A stretch of DNA of 60,513 nt from an uncultured Spirochaetales bacterium (GTDB taxonomy: Bacteria; Spirochaetota; Spirochaetia; Sphaerochaetales; Sphaerochaetaceae): the NCBI GenBank assembly GCA_934276485.1, contig CAKQTE010000048.1, positions 1-60,513 on the forward strand. Direction: 5' to 3'. The translations under genes were made by a program, and so were the position numbers. The notes below the pieces were generated by a model. That model had not been told where the DNA came from and made no database searches. It saw nothing but the letters and a program-made list of their open reading frames with translations. Of the stretch, positions 42,792 to 50,526 are shown piece by piece (position 1 is the stretch's first letter; every line of letters begins with the position of its first letter).

Positions 42792-44020
42792 TGGTACTTG
42801 ATTATGCAAACAAGCTTTCAGAAGTTGTTTTAAAGAAAGGAGTTAACCTCAAAAAAGGTCAATGCCTACATATTGTAGTAGGACCAAAAAGCTATGAATA
42901 TGCATCTATAATGGCACAAAAAGCATATGAGTTTGGCGCTCGTTATGTTCAAATTACTGTAAAGGATGCTCAAATCGATGGAGCTAGATCAATTTATCAG
43001 AAGAACAAAGAGGATCTGGAATTTGTTCCAAGCTACTTGAAGAATGCAGACTTTGAATATATTGCAGAAGATTGGGCAAGAGTAAGAATCGACTCAGGAG
43101 AAGATAGAATTGAAGAGATAAAATCAAACCTGGACTCCTTGCAGATCATCTCTAGAGCAACTAGAAGAAACAGCAAGGAATTCAACGCTAAGACAATGAG
43201 TAACGAACTTAGCTGGAATGTATGTGCTGTCCCTGGTCCCGAGTGGGCAAAACGCGTCATGGGAAAGGATGCTACAGAAGAGGATCTCGCTTCTGTTATG
43301 GGAAAACTAATGAAGCTAGACCAAGACGACTACCTAAATGCTTGGGATGAGTTCGATAAGCTTTCGAACAAGCGCTGCAATTGGCTGAATGATATGGAAA
43401 TCAAAGAGCTACACTATATCTCTCCAGTAACAGATTTCACTGTTGGTCTAAAGCCATTTGCTCGTTTCTGTGGAGGCTCCGCTACTCTATCTGATGGCTC
43501 AAGATTCTTCGCAAATCTTCCAACAGAGGAGATTTTCTCAGTTCCAGATATGAACACAGCTCATGGCTATGTTACAACCACTAAGCCTGTTACTGTAATG
43601 GACCATGAAACAGAAGAAGTCACTCTCTATTTCAAGGATGGGGAAGTATATGATGTCAAAGCAAAAAAAGGCTTGGATATCATGAAGAAATATCTTGAGG
43701 TTGATGAGGGCGCTAGAAAACTTGGAGAGGTTGCTCTTGTTGATGAGTCTTCCCCTATTGCACAGTCAGGTTTGGTATTTGGTTCAATTCTTATTGATGA
43801 AAACGCTTCCTGTCACCTAGCTCTAGGAGCTGGATATCCAGAGTGCCTAATATCAGATTTTCCACTGAAGACAGATCAAGATATGCTAAAGGCTGGATGC
43901 AATGTATCTCTTGTACACACAGACTTTATGGTTGGAAGCCCAGAACTGGATATCATAGCAACAACTTACGATGGCAAAGAGATAAAGATTATGGAGAAAG
44001 GTCACTTCACATTGAAATAA
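42791..44020 (+). CDS. M29 family metalloaminopeptidase (AmpS/PepS-like)
   Basis: A 409-residue leucyl-type aminopeptidase that needs two metal ions. The ligands expected from AmpS are present: Glu247 in NLPTEE, Glu313 in LGEVAL, His342 in CHLALG, Tyr349, and His376 and Asp378 in HTDFMVG, with spacing nearly equal to AmpS. A strong AGGAGG precedes the ATG. Its start overlaps the stop of the degenerate paralogue, so the two are made together. There is no signal peptide, so it is cytoplasmic and probably recycles peptides. A bidirectional terminator follows. Confidence 0.93.
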   Translation: MVLDYANKLSEVVLKKGVNLKKGQCLHIVVGPKSYEYASIMAQKAYEFGARYVQITVKDAQIDGARSIYQKNKEDLEFVPSYLKNADFEYIAEDWARVRIDSGEDRIEEIKSNLDSLQIISRATRRNSKEFNAKTMSNELSWNVCAVPGPEWAKRVMGKDATEEDLASVMGKLMKLDQDDYLNAWDEFDKLSNKRCNWLNDMEIKELHYISPVTDFTVGLKPFARFCGGSATLSDGSRFFANLPTEEIFSVPDMNTAHGYVTTTKPVTVMDHETEEVTLYFKDGEVYDVKAKKGLDIMKKYLEVDEGARKLGEVALVDESSPIAQSGLVFGSILIDENASCHLALGAGYPECLISDFPLKTDQDMLKAGCNVSLVHTDFMVGSPELDIIATTYDGKEIKIMEKGHFTLK

Positions 44021-44041
44021 GAGAGAGGATACAAAGATGAG

Positions 44042-44065
44042 AAAAGCTGCATTTCTGCAGCTTTT
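44042..44065. terminator. Bidirectional terminator between the aminopeptidase and coaX
   Basis: AAAAGCTGCA and TGCAGCTTTT form a 10-bp stem with a TTTC loop, with T-runs in both directions. It separates two convergent genes. Confidence 0.9.
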
Positions 44066-44072
44066 TTCATCT

Positions 44073-44834
44073 CTAGTTAAGGGAAGCAATTAATGCAAGT
44101 CCCTTCAATGTATGGAAATAATCTATTTTATCAATTCGAGGAATCAAGGGAGAAATCGTTTGCGAAAGCCCGCCTGTTGCGATGACATAAATATCGTCTC
44201 CAAGCTCTTTTTCGGTTCTCTCGATGATTTCATTAGCCATACCAGCATATCCCATCATGATTCCCGCCCTGATAGATCCCTGGCTGTCTCTGCCAAGAAC
44301 TGTCTCAGGTATTTTCAATTCAACCTGTGGAAGCTGAGCAGTGTTACCAAAGAGTGCATTTACAGCAGTTACCAAACCTGGTGCAATTGCAACTCCCATC
44401 ACCTCTCCGCTTTTATTTACTGTAGAGAAAGTAAGTGCTGTTCCAAAGTCTATGATCATGACATTCTTGTCTGGATTTGAATGATGACCATAAGCAAGGT
44501 TACAAAGAAGGTCTGAACCAAGCTCAGATGGAATTGAATCCCTAACAAGACCTGTCTTCACATCATGAGTGATCATGATAGGAGAGATGTTGAAGATTCT
44601 CATCATGTTCTTCTCAATTGAACGTGACAAAAATGGTACAACGGAGGAAATGATTACCTTTTCAACTGTTGAAAAATCAATTCCAGTCTCTCTTAGAAGA
44701 GTCTTGAAGATTACAAAATATTCATCTCCAGTCTTCTTAGTATCCGTAGCTACTCTAAAGTCAAATAGCCACTTTCCATGATCTATAGCAGCAATAACTA
44801 TATTTGTATTTCCAATATCTACAGTAATTAACAT
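44073..44834 (-). CDS. coaX: Type III pantothenate kinase
   Basis: A 253-residue ASKHA-fold kinase for the first step of CoA synthesis. The phosphate motif is DIGNTN at residues 6-11, the family motif is GSDLLCNLAYG, and IIDFGTALTFSTV is the second phosphate motif. CoaX is resistant to CoA feedback, unlike CoaA. It follows the ABC-F gene by 3 bp on the same strand. Confidence 0.95.
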   Translation of the reverse strand: MLITVDIGNTNIVIAAIDHGKWLFDFRVATDTKKTGDEYFVIFKTLLRETGIDFSTVEKVIISSVVPFLSRSIEKNMMRIFNISPIMITHDVKTGLVRDSIPSELGSDLLCNLAYGHHSNPDKNVMIIDFGTALTFSTVNKSGEVMGVAIAPGLVTAVNALFGNTAQLPQVELKIPETVLGRDSQGSIRAGIMMGYAGMANEIIERTEKELGDDIYVIATGGLSQTISPLIPRIDKIDYFHTLKGLALIASLN

Positions 44835-44837
44835 AAT

Positions 44838-46475
44838 TTACAAGAGGACAATTCCTCTAACATCCTTATAAGCCTTGTCTCTGAGCTCTTTAACGCTCTC
44901 ATTTGCAAGATAATCCTCGAATCCCATCATTCTGTCAATAATGCCATTTGGAGTAAACTCAATGATTCTGTTAGCAATGGAGTCTACAAACTGATGGTCA
45001 TGGGAGTTGAACATCAACATTCCCTTGAAGTTAATCAGTCCATCGTTAAGTGCCTGGATAGATTCAAGATCGAGGTGAGATGTTGGCTCATCGAAGATCA
45101 TGCAGTTGGCACCTTCAAGCATCATCTTAGCAAGCACTACTCTTACTCTCTCTCCACCAGAAAGAACATTTACTTTCTTCAATGCCTCATCTCCAGAGAA
45201 TAGCATTCTTCCCAAGAATGATCTGACAAATGAATCATCATCCTCAGTTGAATATTGCTGAAGATAGTCTGTCATTGTCTCATCTTCCTTGAACATATTT
45301 GTATTGTCCTTAGGGAAATAAGAAAGAGATGTTGTAACACCCCATGTGAATGTTCCTTCATCTGGCTCCATCTCGCCTGCAAGAATCTGGAATAGAACAG
45401 TCTTTGCATAGTGATTAGGACCAACGAAAGCAACTTTATCACTAGGATTGATCAAAAGATTCAAGTTATCGATGACCTTCACTCCATCGATTGTCTTAGT
45501 CAGTCCCTTGATCTCAAGACAGTTGTTTCCAATCTCTCTATTTGGCTTGAAAGCAACATATGGGAATCTTCTGCTAGATGGCTTTATGTCATCAATTGTG
45601 AGCTTATCGATAAGCTTCTTTCTACTTGTAGCCTGCTTAGCTTTAGCAACGTTTGAACTGAAGCGCTGGATAAATTCCTTAAGCTCAGCAATCTTATCTT
45701 CCCTTCTCTTCTTTTCATCTTTCAGCTGTTTAGCAGCAAGCTGAGAAGAAGCATACCAGAAGTCATAGTTACCAACATATAGCTGGATCTTGCCATAGTC
45801 GATATCACAGATATGTGTACATACGGTATTCAAGAAGTGTCTGTCGTGAGATACAACGATAACTGTATTGTTGAAGTTCTCAAGGTAATCCTCTAGCCAA
45901 TGAATGGACTCTAGATCCAAGTGGTTTGTAGGCTCGTCCAATAGTAGGATATCTGGATTACCAAATAGAGCCTGCGCAAGAAGAACTCTAACCTTTAGGT
46001 TATCTTCAATCTCTTCCATTAGCTTCTCATGTAGCTCAACACCAATGCCAAGGCCATCAAGCATTTGGGCCGCGGTAGCTTCTGCTTCCCAGCCACCAAG
46101 CTCTGCAAACTCACCTTCGAGCTCCGCTGCCCTGATTCCATCTTCTTCTGAGAAATCAGCCTTAGCATAGATTTGGTCTCTCTCCTGCATTACTTCATAG
46201 AGCTTTCTATAGCCCATGATAACAGTATCGATTACGCGATACTTATTGAAAGCGAAGTGATCCTGTCTTAGAGTTGTCATTCTCTCACCAGGAGTGATGA
46301 TGATCTCTCCTGTATCTGCTTCGATCTCTCCAGAGAGAATCTTCAGAAAAGTGGACTTTCCTGCTCCATTGGCTCCAATGATTCCATAGCAGTTGCCAGG
46401 AGTGAATTTGATATTCACCTCCTTGAAAAGAACCTGTGTTCCATAAGAAAGAGAAATATTTGACGCTGTAATCAT
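44838..46475 (-). CDS. ABC-F ATPase, YbiT/YkpA-like
   Basis: A 545-residue soluble protein with two ABC domains joined by a charged linker (about 240-320) and no membrane segments. ABC-F proteins act on the ribosome. Domain 1 has a normal Walker A (GANGAGKST) and Walker B (LLLDEPTNHLD), but its signature is degenerate (IEDNLKVR in place of LSGGEKVR). Domain 2 has a normal LSGGERVR and IFDEPTSHLD, but its Walker A reads GPNHYAKT. AGGAGG lies 8 nt before the ATG. It could be a translation or resistance factor; I favour the housekeeping YkpA/YbiT branch, where I recall similar degeneration. Confidence 0.9.
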   Translation of the reverse strand: MITASNISLSYGTQVLFKEVNIKFTPGNCYGIIGANGAGKSTFLKILSGEIEADTGEIIITPGERMTTLRQDHFAFNKYRVIDTVIMGYRKLYEVMQERDQIYAKADFSEEDGIRAAELEGEFAELGGWEAEATAAQMLDGLGIGVELHEKLMEEIEDNLKVRVLLAQALFGNPDILLLDEPTNHLDLESIHWLEDYLENFNNTVIVVSHDRHFLNTVCTHICDIDYGKIQLYVGNYDFWYASSQLAAKQLKDEKKRREDKIAELKEFIQRFSSNVAKAKQATSRKKLIDKLTIDDIKPSSRRFPYVAFKPNREIGNNCLEIKGLTKTIDGVKVIDNLNLLINPSDKVAFVGPNHYAKTVLFQILAGEMEPDEGTFTWGVTTSLSYFPKDNTNMFKEDETMTDYLQQYSTEDDDSFVRSFLGRMLFSGDEALKKVNVLSGGERVRVVLAKMMLEGANCMIFDEPTSHLDLESIQALNDGLINFKGMLMFNSHDHQFVDSIANRIIEFTPNGIIDRMMGFEDYLANESVKELRDKAYKDVRGIVLL

Positions 46476-46491
46476 AGATACGACCTCCTGA

Positions 46492-46526
46492 CAAAAAAAA
46501 TAAGACAGCGTTGTCCGCGCTGCCTT
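46492..46526 (-). terminator. Terminator of the tRNA-Gln/tRNA-Glu unit
   Basis: On the minus strand AAGGCAGCG and CGCTGTCTT form a 9-bp stem (one G-T pair) with a 7-nt loop, followed by ATTTTTTTT. Confidence 0.88.
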
Positions 46527-46531
46527 ACTTA

Positions 46532-46603
46532 TAGTCCCTAGCGGAATCGAACCGCTATTTAGAGACTGAGAATCTCCCGTCCTAACCGTTAGACGAAGGG
46601 ACC
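46532..46603 (-). tRNA. tRNA-Glu (anticodon TTC)
   Basis: A 72-nt cloverleaf. The acceptor pairs GGTCCCT with AGGGACT, the anticodon loop contains TTC, and the T-loop is GGTTCGATTCC. CCA is not encoded. It lies 6 bp after tRNA-Gln. Confidence 0.96.
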
Positions 46604-46609
46604 GTCTTG

Positions 46610-46680
46610 CTGGGATGGAGGGATTCGAACCCCCAAAGGCAGAACCAGAATCTGCAGTGTTACCATTACACTACATCCCA
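46610..46680 (-). tRNA. tRNA-Gln (anticodon CTG)
   Basis: A 71-nt cloverleaf with acceptor TGGGATG paired to CATCCCA, typical of tRNA-Gln. The anticodon stem GCAGA/TCTGC frames the loop TTCTGGT, giving CTG. The discriminator is G, and CCA is not encoded. A TTG-anticodon Gln tRNA must be elsewhere. Confidence 0.94.
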
Positions 46681-46692
46681 AATACCTCAATG

Positions 46693-46722
46693 AGAATAAC
46701 TGAAATGTTTTATATGTGTCAA
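46693..46722 (-). promoter_or_regulatory. Promoter of the tRNA-Gln/tRNA-Glu unit
   Basis: TTGACA (46717-46722) and TATTCT (46693-46698) lie 18 bp apart on the minus strand, 12 bp before the tRNA-Gln 5' end. Confidence 0.8.
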
Positions 46723-46807
46723 TGGCTTTTTACAAAATTCTTTTTTTTATTTTTTGCCTTTGTTCCCGACTCCTCCACCATAACAAAAACAGCTTAGAGA
46801 ATCAAGA

Positions 46808-47821
46808 TTAGAAACTCTTGAAAGCTGCAACTCTTGCACTTGCAGATAGCTTTTCATCATCTCTATATCCGTCCTGGAGATATCTGTAAGCCAATCCTGC
46901 AATCATAGCACCATTATCTGTACAAAGCTTGAGGGATGGGAATGTAACTGTGTATCCACCCTTCTCAAGATTCTTTAACTCAGAACGAAGAAGAGAATTT
47001 GCAGCAACACCACCGCCGGCAGAAACTCTCATCAAGCCAGTGTCCTTGAGAGCAAGCTTTACACGCTTCATCAATATTCCTACAGCCTGACGCTGAAAAG
47101 ACGCTGCGATATTTTCAGGAGTATCTTCAGCATCCCCATTTCTGAATTTATCCTTCTGGTTGATCACTGCAGTCTTCAAGCCTGAGTATGACATATCATA
47201 AGGATGCTCTGTTCTATCAAGCGTTGGTCCTGGGAACAAGAATGCATTAGGATCTCCAGACTTCGATAGTCTGTCGATTACAACTCCTCCAGGGAAACCT
47301 AGATCATAGAACTTTGCAACTTTATCAAAAGCCTCTCCAATAGCGTCATCGATGGTTGTGCCAAGAACCTCTACTTTATCGTAATCATCTACCTTACAAA
47401 TAACAGTGTGTCCACCAGATACCAATACTCCCAAGTATGGATACTCAAGAGGATTTTCGATCTGGGATGCATATAGGTGTGCCCTGATATGATCAATTCC
47501 AATAAAGGGAATACCAAGAGCTGTAGCAAAGGATTTACCAAAGTTAACACCAACAAGAAGAGAGCCAAGAAGACCAGGGCGTGATGTAACAGCAACTGCA
47601 TCAAGATCTTTTTTATCGATTCCAGCTTGCATAATTGCAGCGTCCACGACTTGCGCAATCCACTCTGTATGTAATCTAGATGCCAATTCAGGGACAACCC
47701 CTTGATAAGGCTTATGCAACTCAATTTGGGTTGCAATCACATTTGATAATATCTCTCTTCCATCTTTAACGACAGCTGCAGAACATTCATCACAGCTTGT
47801 TTCTATACCTAATACGATCAT
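46808..47821 (-). CDS. tsaD: tRNA N6-adenosine threonylcarbamoyltransferase TsaD
   Basis: A 337-residue Kae1/TsaD protein that transfers the threonylcarbamoyl group to A37 of ANN-decoding tRNAs. The metal motif HIRAH and the family start VLGIETSCDECSAAVV are clear, along with VSGGHTVI and SAGGGVAANSLLR. GAGG lies just before the ATG. It follows a 64-codon gene by 10 bp. Its partners TsaB and TsaE are not in the window. Confidence 0.97.
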   Translation of the reverse strand: MIVLGIETSCDECSAAVVKDGREILSNVIATQIELHKPYQGVVPELASRLHTEWIAQVVDAAIMQAGIDKKDLDAVAVTSRPGLLGSLLVGVNFGKSFATALGIPFIGIDHIRAHLYASQIENPLEYPYLGVLVSGGHTVICKVDDYDKVEVLGTTIDDAIGEAFDKVAKFYDLGFPGGVVIDRLSKSGDPNAFLFPGPTLDRTEHPYDMSYSGLKTAVINQKDKFRNGDAEDTPENIAASFQRQAVGILMKRVKLALKDTGLMRVSAGGGVAANSLLRSELKNLEKGGYTVTFPSLKLCTDNGAMIAGLAYRYLQDGYRDDEKLSASARVAAFKSF

Positions 47822-47831
47822 ATATCCTCTA

Positions 47832-48026
47832 CTATAAATCTATTCCAAGAACTTCATTGAATTTATTGGCGCATTCTTCACTCTCAAAGAGATAGGAAAA
47901 GACATCATTTGCCCATGTCACCCCTGTCTGGACTCCATCCTTTTTAGATTTCTCTATGATGTCTTCCAAACATTCCAAATCCATTGGACTGATTCTATTT
48001 GTTAAATCAATACTAACTTCATCCAT
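47832..48026 (-). CDS. Small protein upstream of tsaD, function unknown
   Basis: A 64-residue acidic, mostly helical protein (MDEVSIDLTNRISPMDLECL...). It has no signal peptide or recognised motif. It lies 10 bp before tsaD on the same strand, with a base composition like its neighbours. No good ribosome site is seen before the ATG, but a -10-like TATATT lies just upstream, so translation may be nearly leaderless. Moderately likely to be real because of position and coding bias. Confidence 0.5.
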   Translation of the reverse strand: MDEVSIDLTNRISPMDLECLEDIIEKSKKDGVQTGVTWANDVFSYLFESEECANKFNEVLGIDL

Positions 48027-48094
48027 ATTTATTTAATATAGCGACTTTTTTGTTGTCGTTCTACTTATAGTGGTACTTTGATGAAAAAGAAAAA

Positions 48095-48166
48095 AGCCGA
48101 ATGTGAGAATCGGACTCACGGCCTACTCTTTACGAGAGAGTCGCTCTACCCCTGAGCTAATTCGGC
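48095..48166 (-). tRNA. tRNA-Thr (anticodon CGT)
   Basis: A 72-nt cloverleaf. The acceptor pairs GCCGAAT with ATTCGGC, the anticodon stem ACTCT/AGAGT holds the loop CTCGTAA, giving CGT. CCA is not encoded. A T-rich run follows the 3' end on the minus strand. Confidence 0.94.
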
Positions 48167-48175
48167 GCTAGAGTA

Positions 48176-48204
48176 AATGTATTAGAAAACCACGAACTTG
48201 TAAA
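48176..48204 (-). promoter_or_regulatory. Promoter of tRNA-Thr
   Basis: TTTACA (48199-48204) and TACATT (48176-48181) lie 17 bp apart on the minus strand, which would start the RNA a few bases before the tRNA. Confidence 0.5.
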
Positions 48205-48279
48205 CCATGAGATAGACAATTCCCTACAAAGAACAAAGTTCATTTGCAACTTTCATGTATATAGTCTATGGTCATAGTC

Positions 48280-49353
48280 ATGGACATAAGAATCAAACTG
48301 AAAGATACTCACGATTTATATACTACTCCACTCTTGCAGCAGACAGCATATTGGTCATCAGTAAAAGCAGAACTTGGCTTTACTCCATTGGCATTTGACC
48401 TAGAAGTGAGGGAGAAGGATATTCGCCCAGATGTAAGATCATCCGCACGCTTAGTGGATGATGTACTCGTACTAACAAGGAAGATCAACAAAGAAGAACG
48501 AATCGCATATGTTCCTTACGGACCATTGTTGAACCCTGACGAAGAGCTACAAGGACTATTTATTGAATCGCTATCTGAAGAACTTAGACGAGTTCTTCCT
48601 AAGGATACCATCCTTATTCGTTATGACCTTCCTTGGCTTAAAAGAGAAGATGATGAAGTTACTCCAGAGTCAGAAGAACTAAGACTCAATTGGGGAACTG
48701 TAACTCATAACATAAGAGCATGCTTTACAGATATGCTTCCTTCAAACACATGTTTTATCGACCTTGATCAGCAAGAGGAAGATATCATTGCAAACATGAA
48801 ATCCAAGACTCGTTATAACATCAGGCTTGCAGAAAGACGTGGTGTTGTAGTTCGTGAAGGAGAAAAGAAAGATGTTCCTATCTTTATAGACTTATATAAG
48901 GAAACAGCGGAAAGGAATGGAATCAGAGAACACAATAGCGCATCCTTTACAAGTCTATTTGAATCAAACGAAGATGATGCAAAAGTAAAGCTTTTGATAG
49001 CAGAAAAAGATGGAACTCCACTTTCTGCTCTATTTCTATCTCTCTCTGATGATCGAGCGAGCTACTTATATGGAGCATCTAGCTCTGAAGGCAGAGAGCA
49101 TATGTCCACATATGCACTTCAAAAGAATGCTATGTTCATTGCCAAATCAATGGGTGCAAAGGAATATGACTTATTCGGAGTTGCTCCAAAGGGAGAAGAA
49201 AACCATCCACTATCAGGACTTTCGAGATTCAAGTTTGGATTCGGCGGAAAGAGAGTCAAGCGTATGGGATGCTGGGACTATCCATTAGATATAAAACGAG
49301 CTGAAGCTTTCTTTGCAGAAGAGCGCAAATGGCAAGGCTATCATATAAAATAA
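48280..49353 (+). CDS. FemAB/FemX-family aminoacyl transferase
   Basis: A 357-residue protein of the FemABX family: two GNAT-like domains that use aminoacyl-tRNA to add amino acids to the peptidoglycan stem. Visible family parts are LQQTAYWSSVKAELGF, IANMKSKTRYNIRLAERRGV, and LYGASSSEGREHMSTYALQ with FKFGFGGK near the end. The substrate amino acid is unknown. The ATG at 48280 is chosen; another in-frame ATG is at 48268. Neither has a ribosome site, and a TATATA box only 5 bp before 48268 raises the chance of a leaderless message. It is convergent with the outer-membrane gene downstream. Confidence 0.85.
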   Translation: MDIRIKLKDTHDLYTTPLLQQTAYWSSVKAELGFTPLAFDLEVREKDIRPDVRSSARLVDDVLVLTRKINKEERIAYVPYGPLLNPDEELQGLFIESLSEELRRVLPKDTILIRYDLPWLKREDDEVTPESEELRLNWGTVTHNIRACFTDMLPSNTCFIDLDQQEEDIIANMKSKTRYNIRLAERRGVVVREGEKKDVPIFIDLYKETAERNGIREHNSASFTSLFESNEDDAKVKLLIAEKDGTPLSALFLSLSDDRASYLYGASSSEGREHMSTYALQKNAMFIAKSMGAKEYDLFGVAPKGEENHPLSGLSRFKFGFGGKRVKRMGCWDYPLDIKRAEAFFAEERKWQGYHIK

Positions 49354-49374
49354 CTCATTGTAGCTTAAATAATT

Positions 49375-49392
49375 GAGCCTCATTTGAGGCTC
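49375..49392. terminator. Hairpin between convergent genes
   Basis: GAGCCTC and GAGGCTC form a 7-bp stem with an ATTT loop between the FemAB-type gene and the convergent 208-residue protein gene. There is no real T-run on either side, so termination is inferred from stem and position. Confidence 0.5.
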
Positions 49393-49398
49393 TAATCA

Positions 49399-50025
49399 TT
49401 ACAGAATTCCAACTATTACTCCAAAACCTTTATATTCCGAATATCCAGGATAAAGAGGAATTTGATAGAAGAAACCAAGTGACATATCATAGTGTTTTGC
49501 AAACTTGAATTGAGTTGTGATCTTAGGTCTCAACATCAATCCATTCATGCCAAGATACAAGTGTTTTGGATCTCTTGGAAGTGAAGCCATCTGCATATAG
49601 TAGCCAACATCGATTCCTAAGAAAGTTCTGGTCTTCCAAACCTGTAGCATCTTCCAAGCAATAGACATACCTGGCTCCACCATGAATTCCATTGAAGATG
49701 CTCCCCCATCTCCACCTAGAGGCTTTAGGAAATAATCCATAAGGCCATATAGTTCAAACTTGAAAGAAGCTGTCTGTAGACCTAAAGTCAAACCACCTCC
49801 AAGAGTGAAGTTTGAGCCTCTAACCATAACAGTTCTAAAATACAAGTCGTAAGCTATTTCTGCTTCTTCAACCTCTGCATCCCACCATCCTTTTTCTTCA
49901 ACAGGTTCAGATACAACCTCTTCTTTGTGAGTACTAACAGGAACCAAGATCTTTTGGTCTGTTTCTTCTGCAAATAGAGTAAAGCAGAACAAAAACGTAA
50001 TTAATAATAGGGATAATCTTTTCAT
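49399..50025 (-). CDS. Secreted beta-rich protein, possible outer-membrane barrel
   Basis: A 208-residue protein with a signal peptide (about 1-19, cleavage probably after LFA). The mature part after about 60 has alternating strands (for example FTLGGGLTLGLQTASFKFELYG) and many aromatic residues, consistent with a small outer-membrane beta barrel. It is the last gene of the fibronectin-III lipoprotein operon, 3 bp after the preceding lipoprotein gene. No family is recognised. Confidence 0.7.
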   Translation of the reverse strand: MKRLSLLLITFLFCFTLFAEETDQKILVPVSTHKEEVVSEPVEEKGWWDAEVEEAEIAYDLYFRTVMVRGSNFTLGGGLTLGLQTASFKFELYGLMDYFLKPLGGDGGASSMEFMVEPGMSIAWKMLQVWKTRTFLGIDVGYYMQMASLPRDPKHLYLGMNGLMLRPKITTQFKFAKHYDMSLGFFYQIPLYPGYSEYKGFGVIVGIL

Positions 50026-50028
50026 TGC

Positions 50029-50517
50029 TTAAACTCCTGCAGTACCAAAAATATCATTGAAAGTTGATGGAGATCCAACATACACTAGCTCATAATTCTT
50101 CTGAGGGTCTTGAGGATCTGTTACTAAGGTTAACGATTGTGGACCATTGGTTCTATCACAACGCCAAGAAAACAAGAATGGATTGTATCCCTTTTCCAAG
50201 AGTAGATTCTCAGCATAATTCTCTTCACTGAATTCATTAACTCTAATATTTATTGAACCTGATCCAGTTATGAAATTGAATGAATTCAATGTAACATCAT
50301 AAGAACCGGTTCCAAATAGAATCTTATCTGTATTATTGATAATCTCAGCATAAGTCATAGTATTGTCTTCATTGAAACAGAACCCTGCAATTATATGCTT
50401 GCTACTGTTTTTTAATACATATGAACCAACAATTGGATTTGGAAGAGTATTATCGCAAGAGATGAAAGTTGAAATAACAATAGAAATCAAAACTAAGTAT
50501 TTTATAATTCTTTTCAT
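50029..50517 (-). CDS. Small predicted lipoprotein
   Basis: A 162-residue lipoprotein. The signal peptide ends in FISC with Cys21. The mature part starts DNTLPNPIVGSYVLKN and looks like a single beta-rich domain. It lies 9 bp after the 759-residue lipoprotein gene and 3 bp before the barrel-like gene. Function unknown; its place suggests a shared surface complex. Confidence 0.75.
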   Translation of the reverse strand: MKRIIKYLVLISIVISTFISCDNTLPNPIVGSYVLKNSSKHIIAGFCFNEDNTMTYAEIINNTDKILFGTGSYDVTLNSFNFITGSGSINIRVNEFSEENYAENLLLEKGYNPFLFSWRCDRTNGPQSLTLVTDPQDPQKNYELVYVGSPSTFNDIFGTAGV

Positions 50518-50526
50518 ATCTAATCC

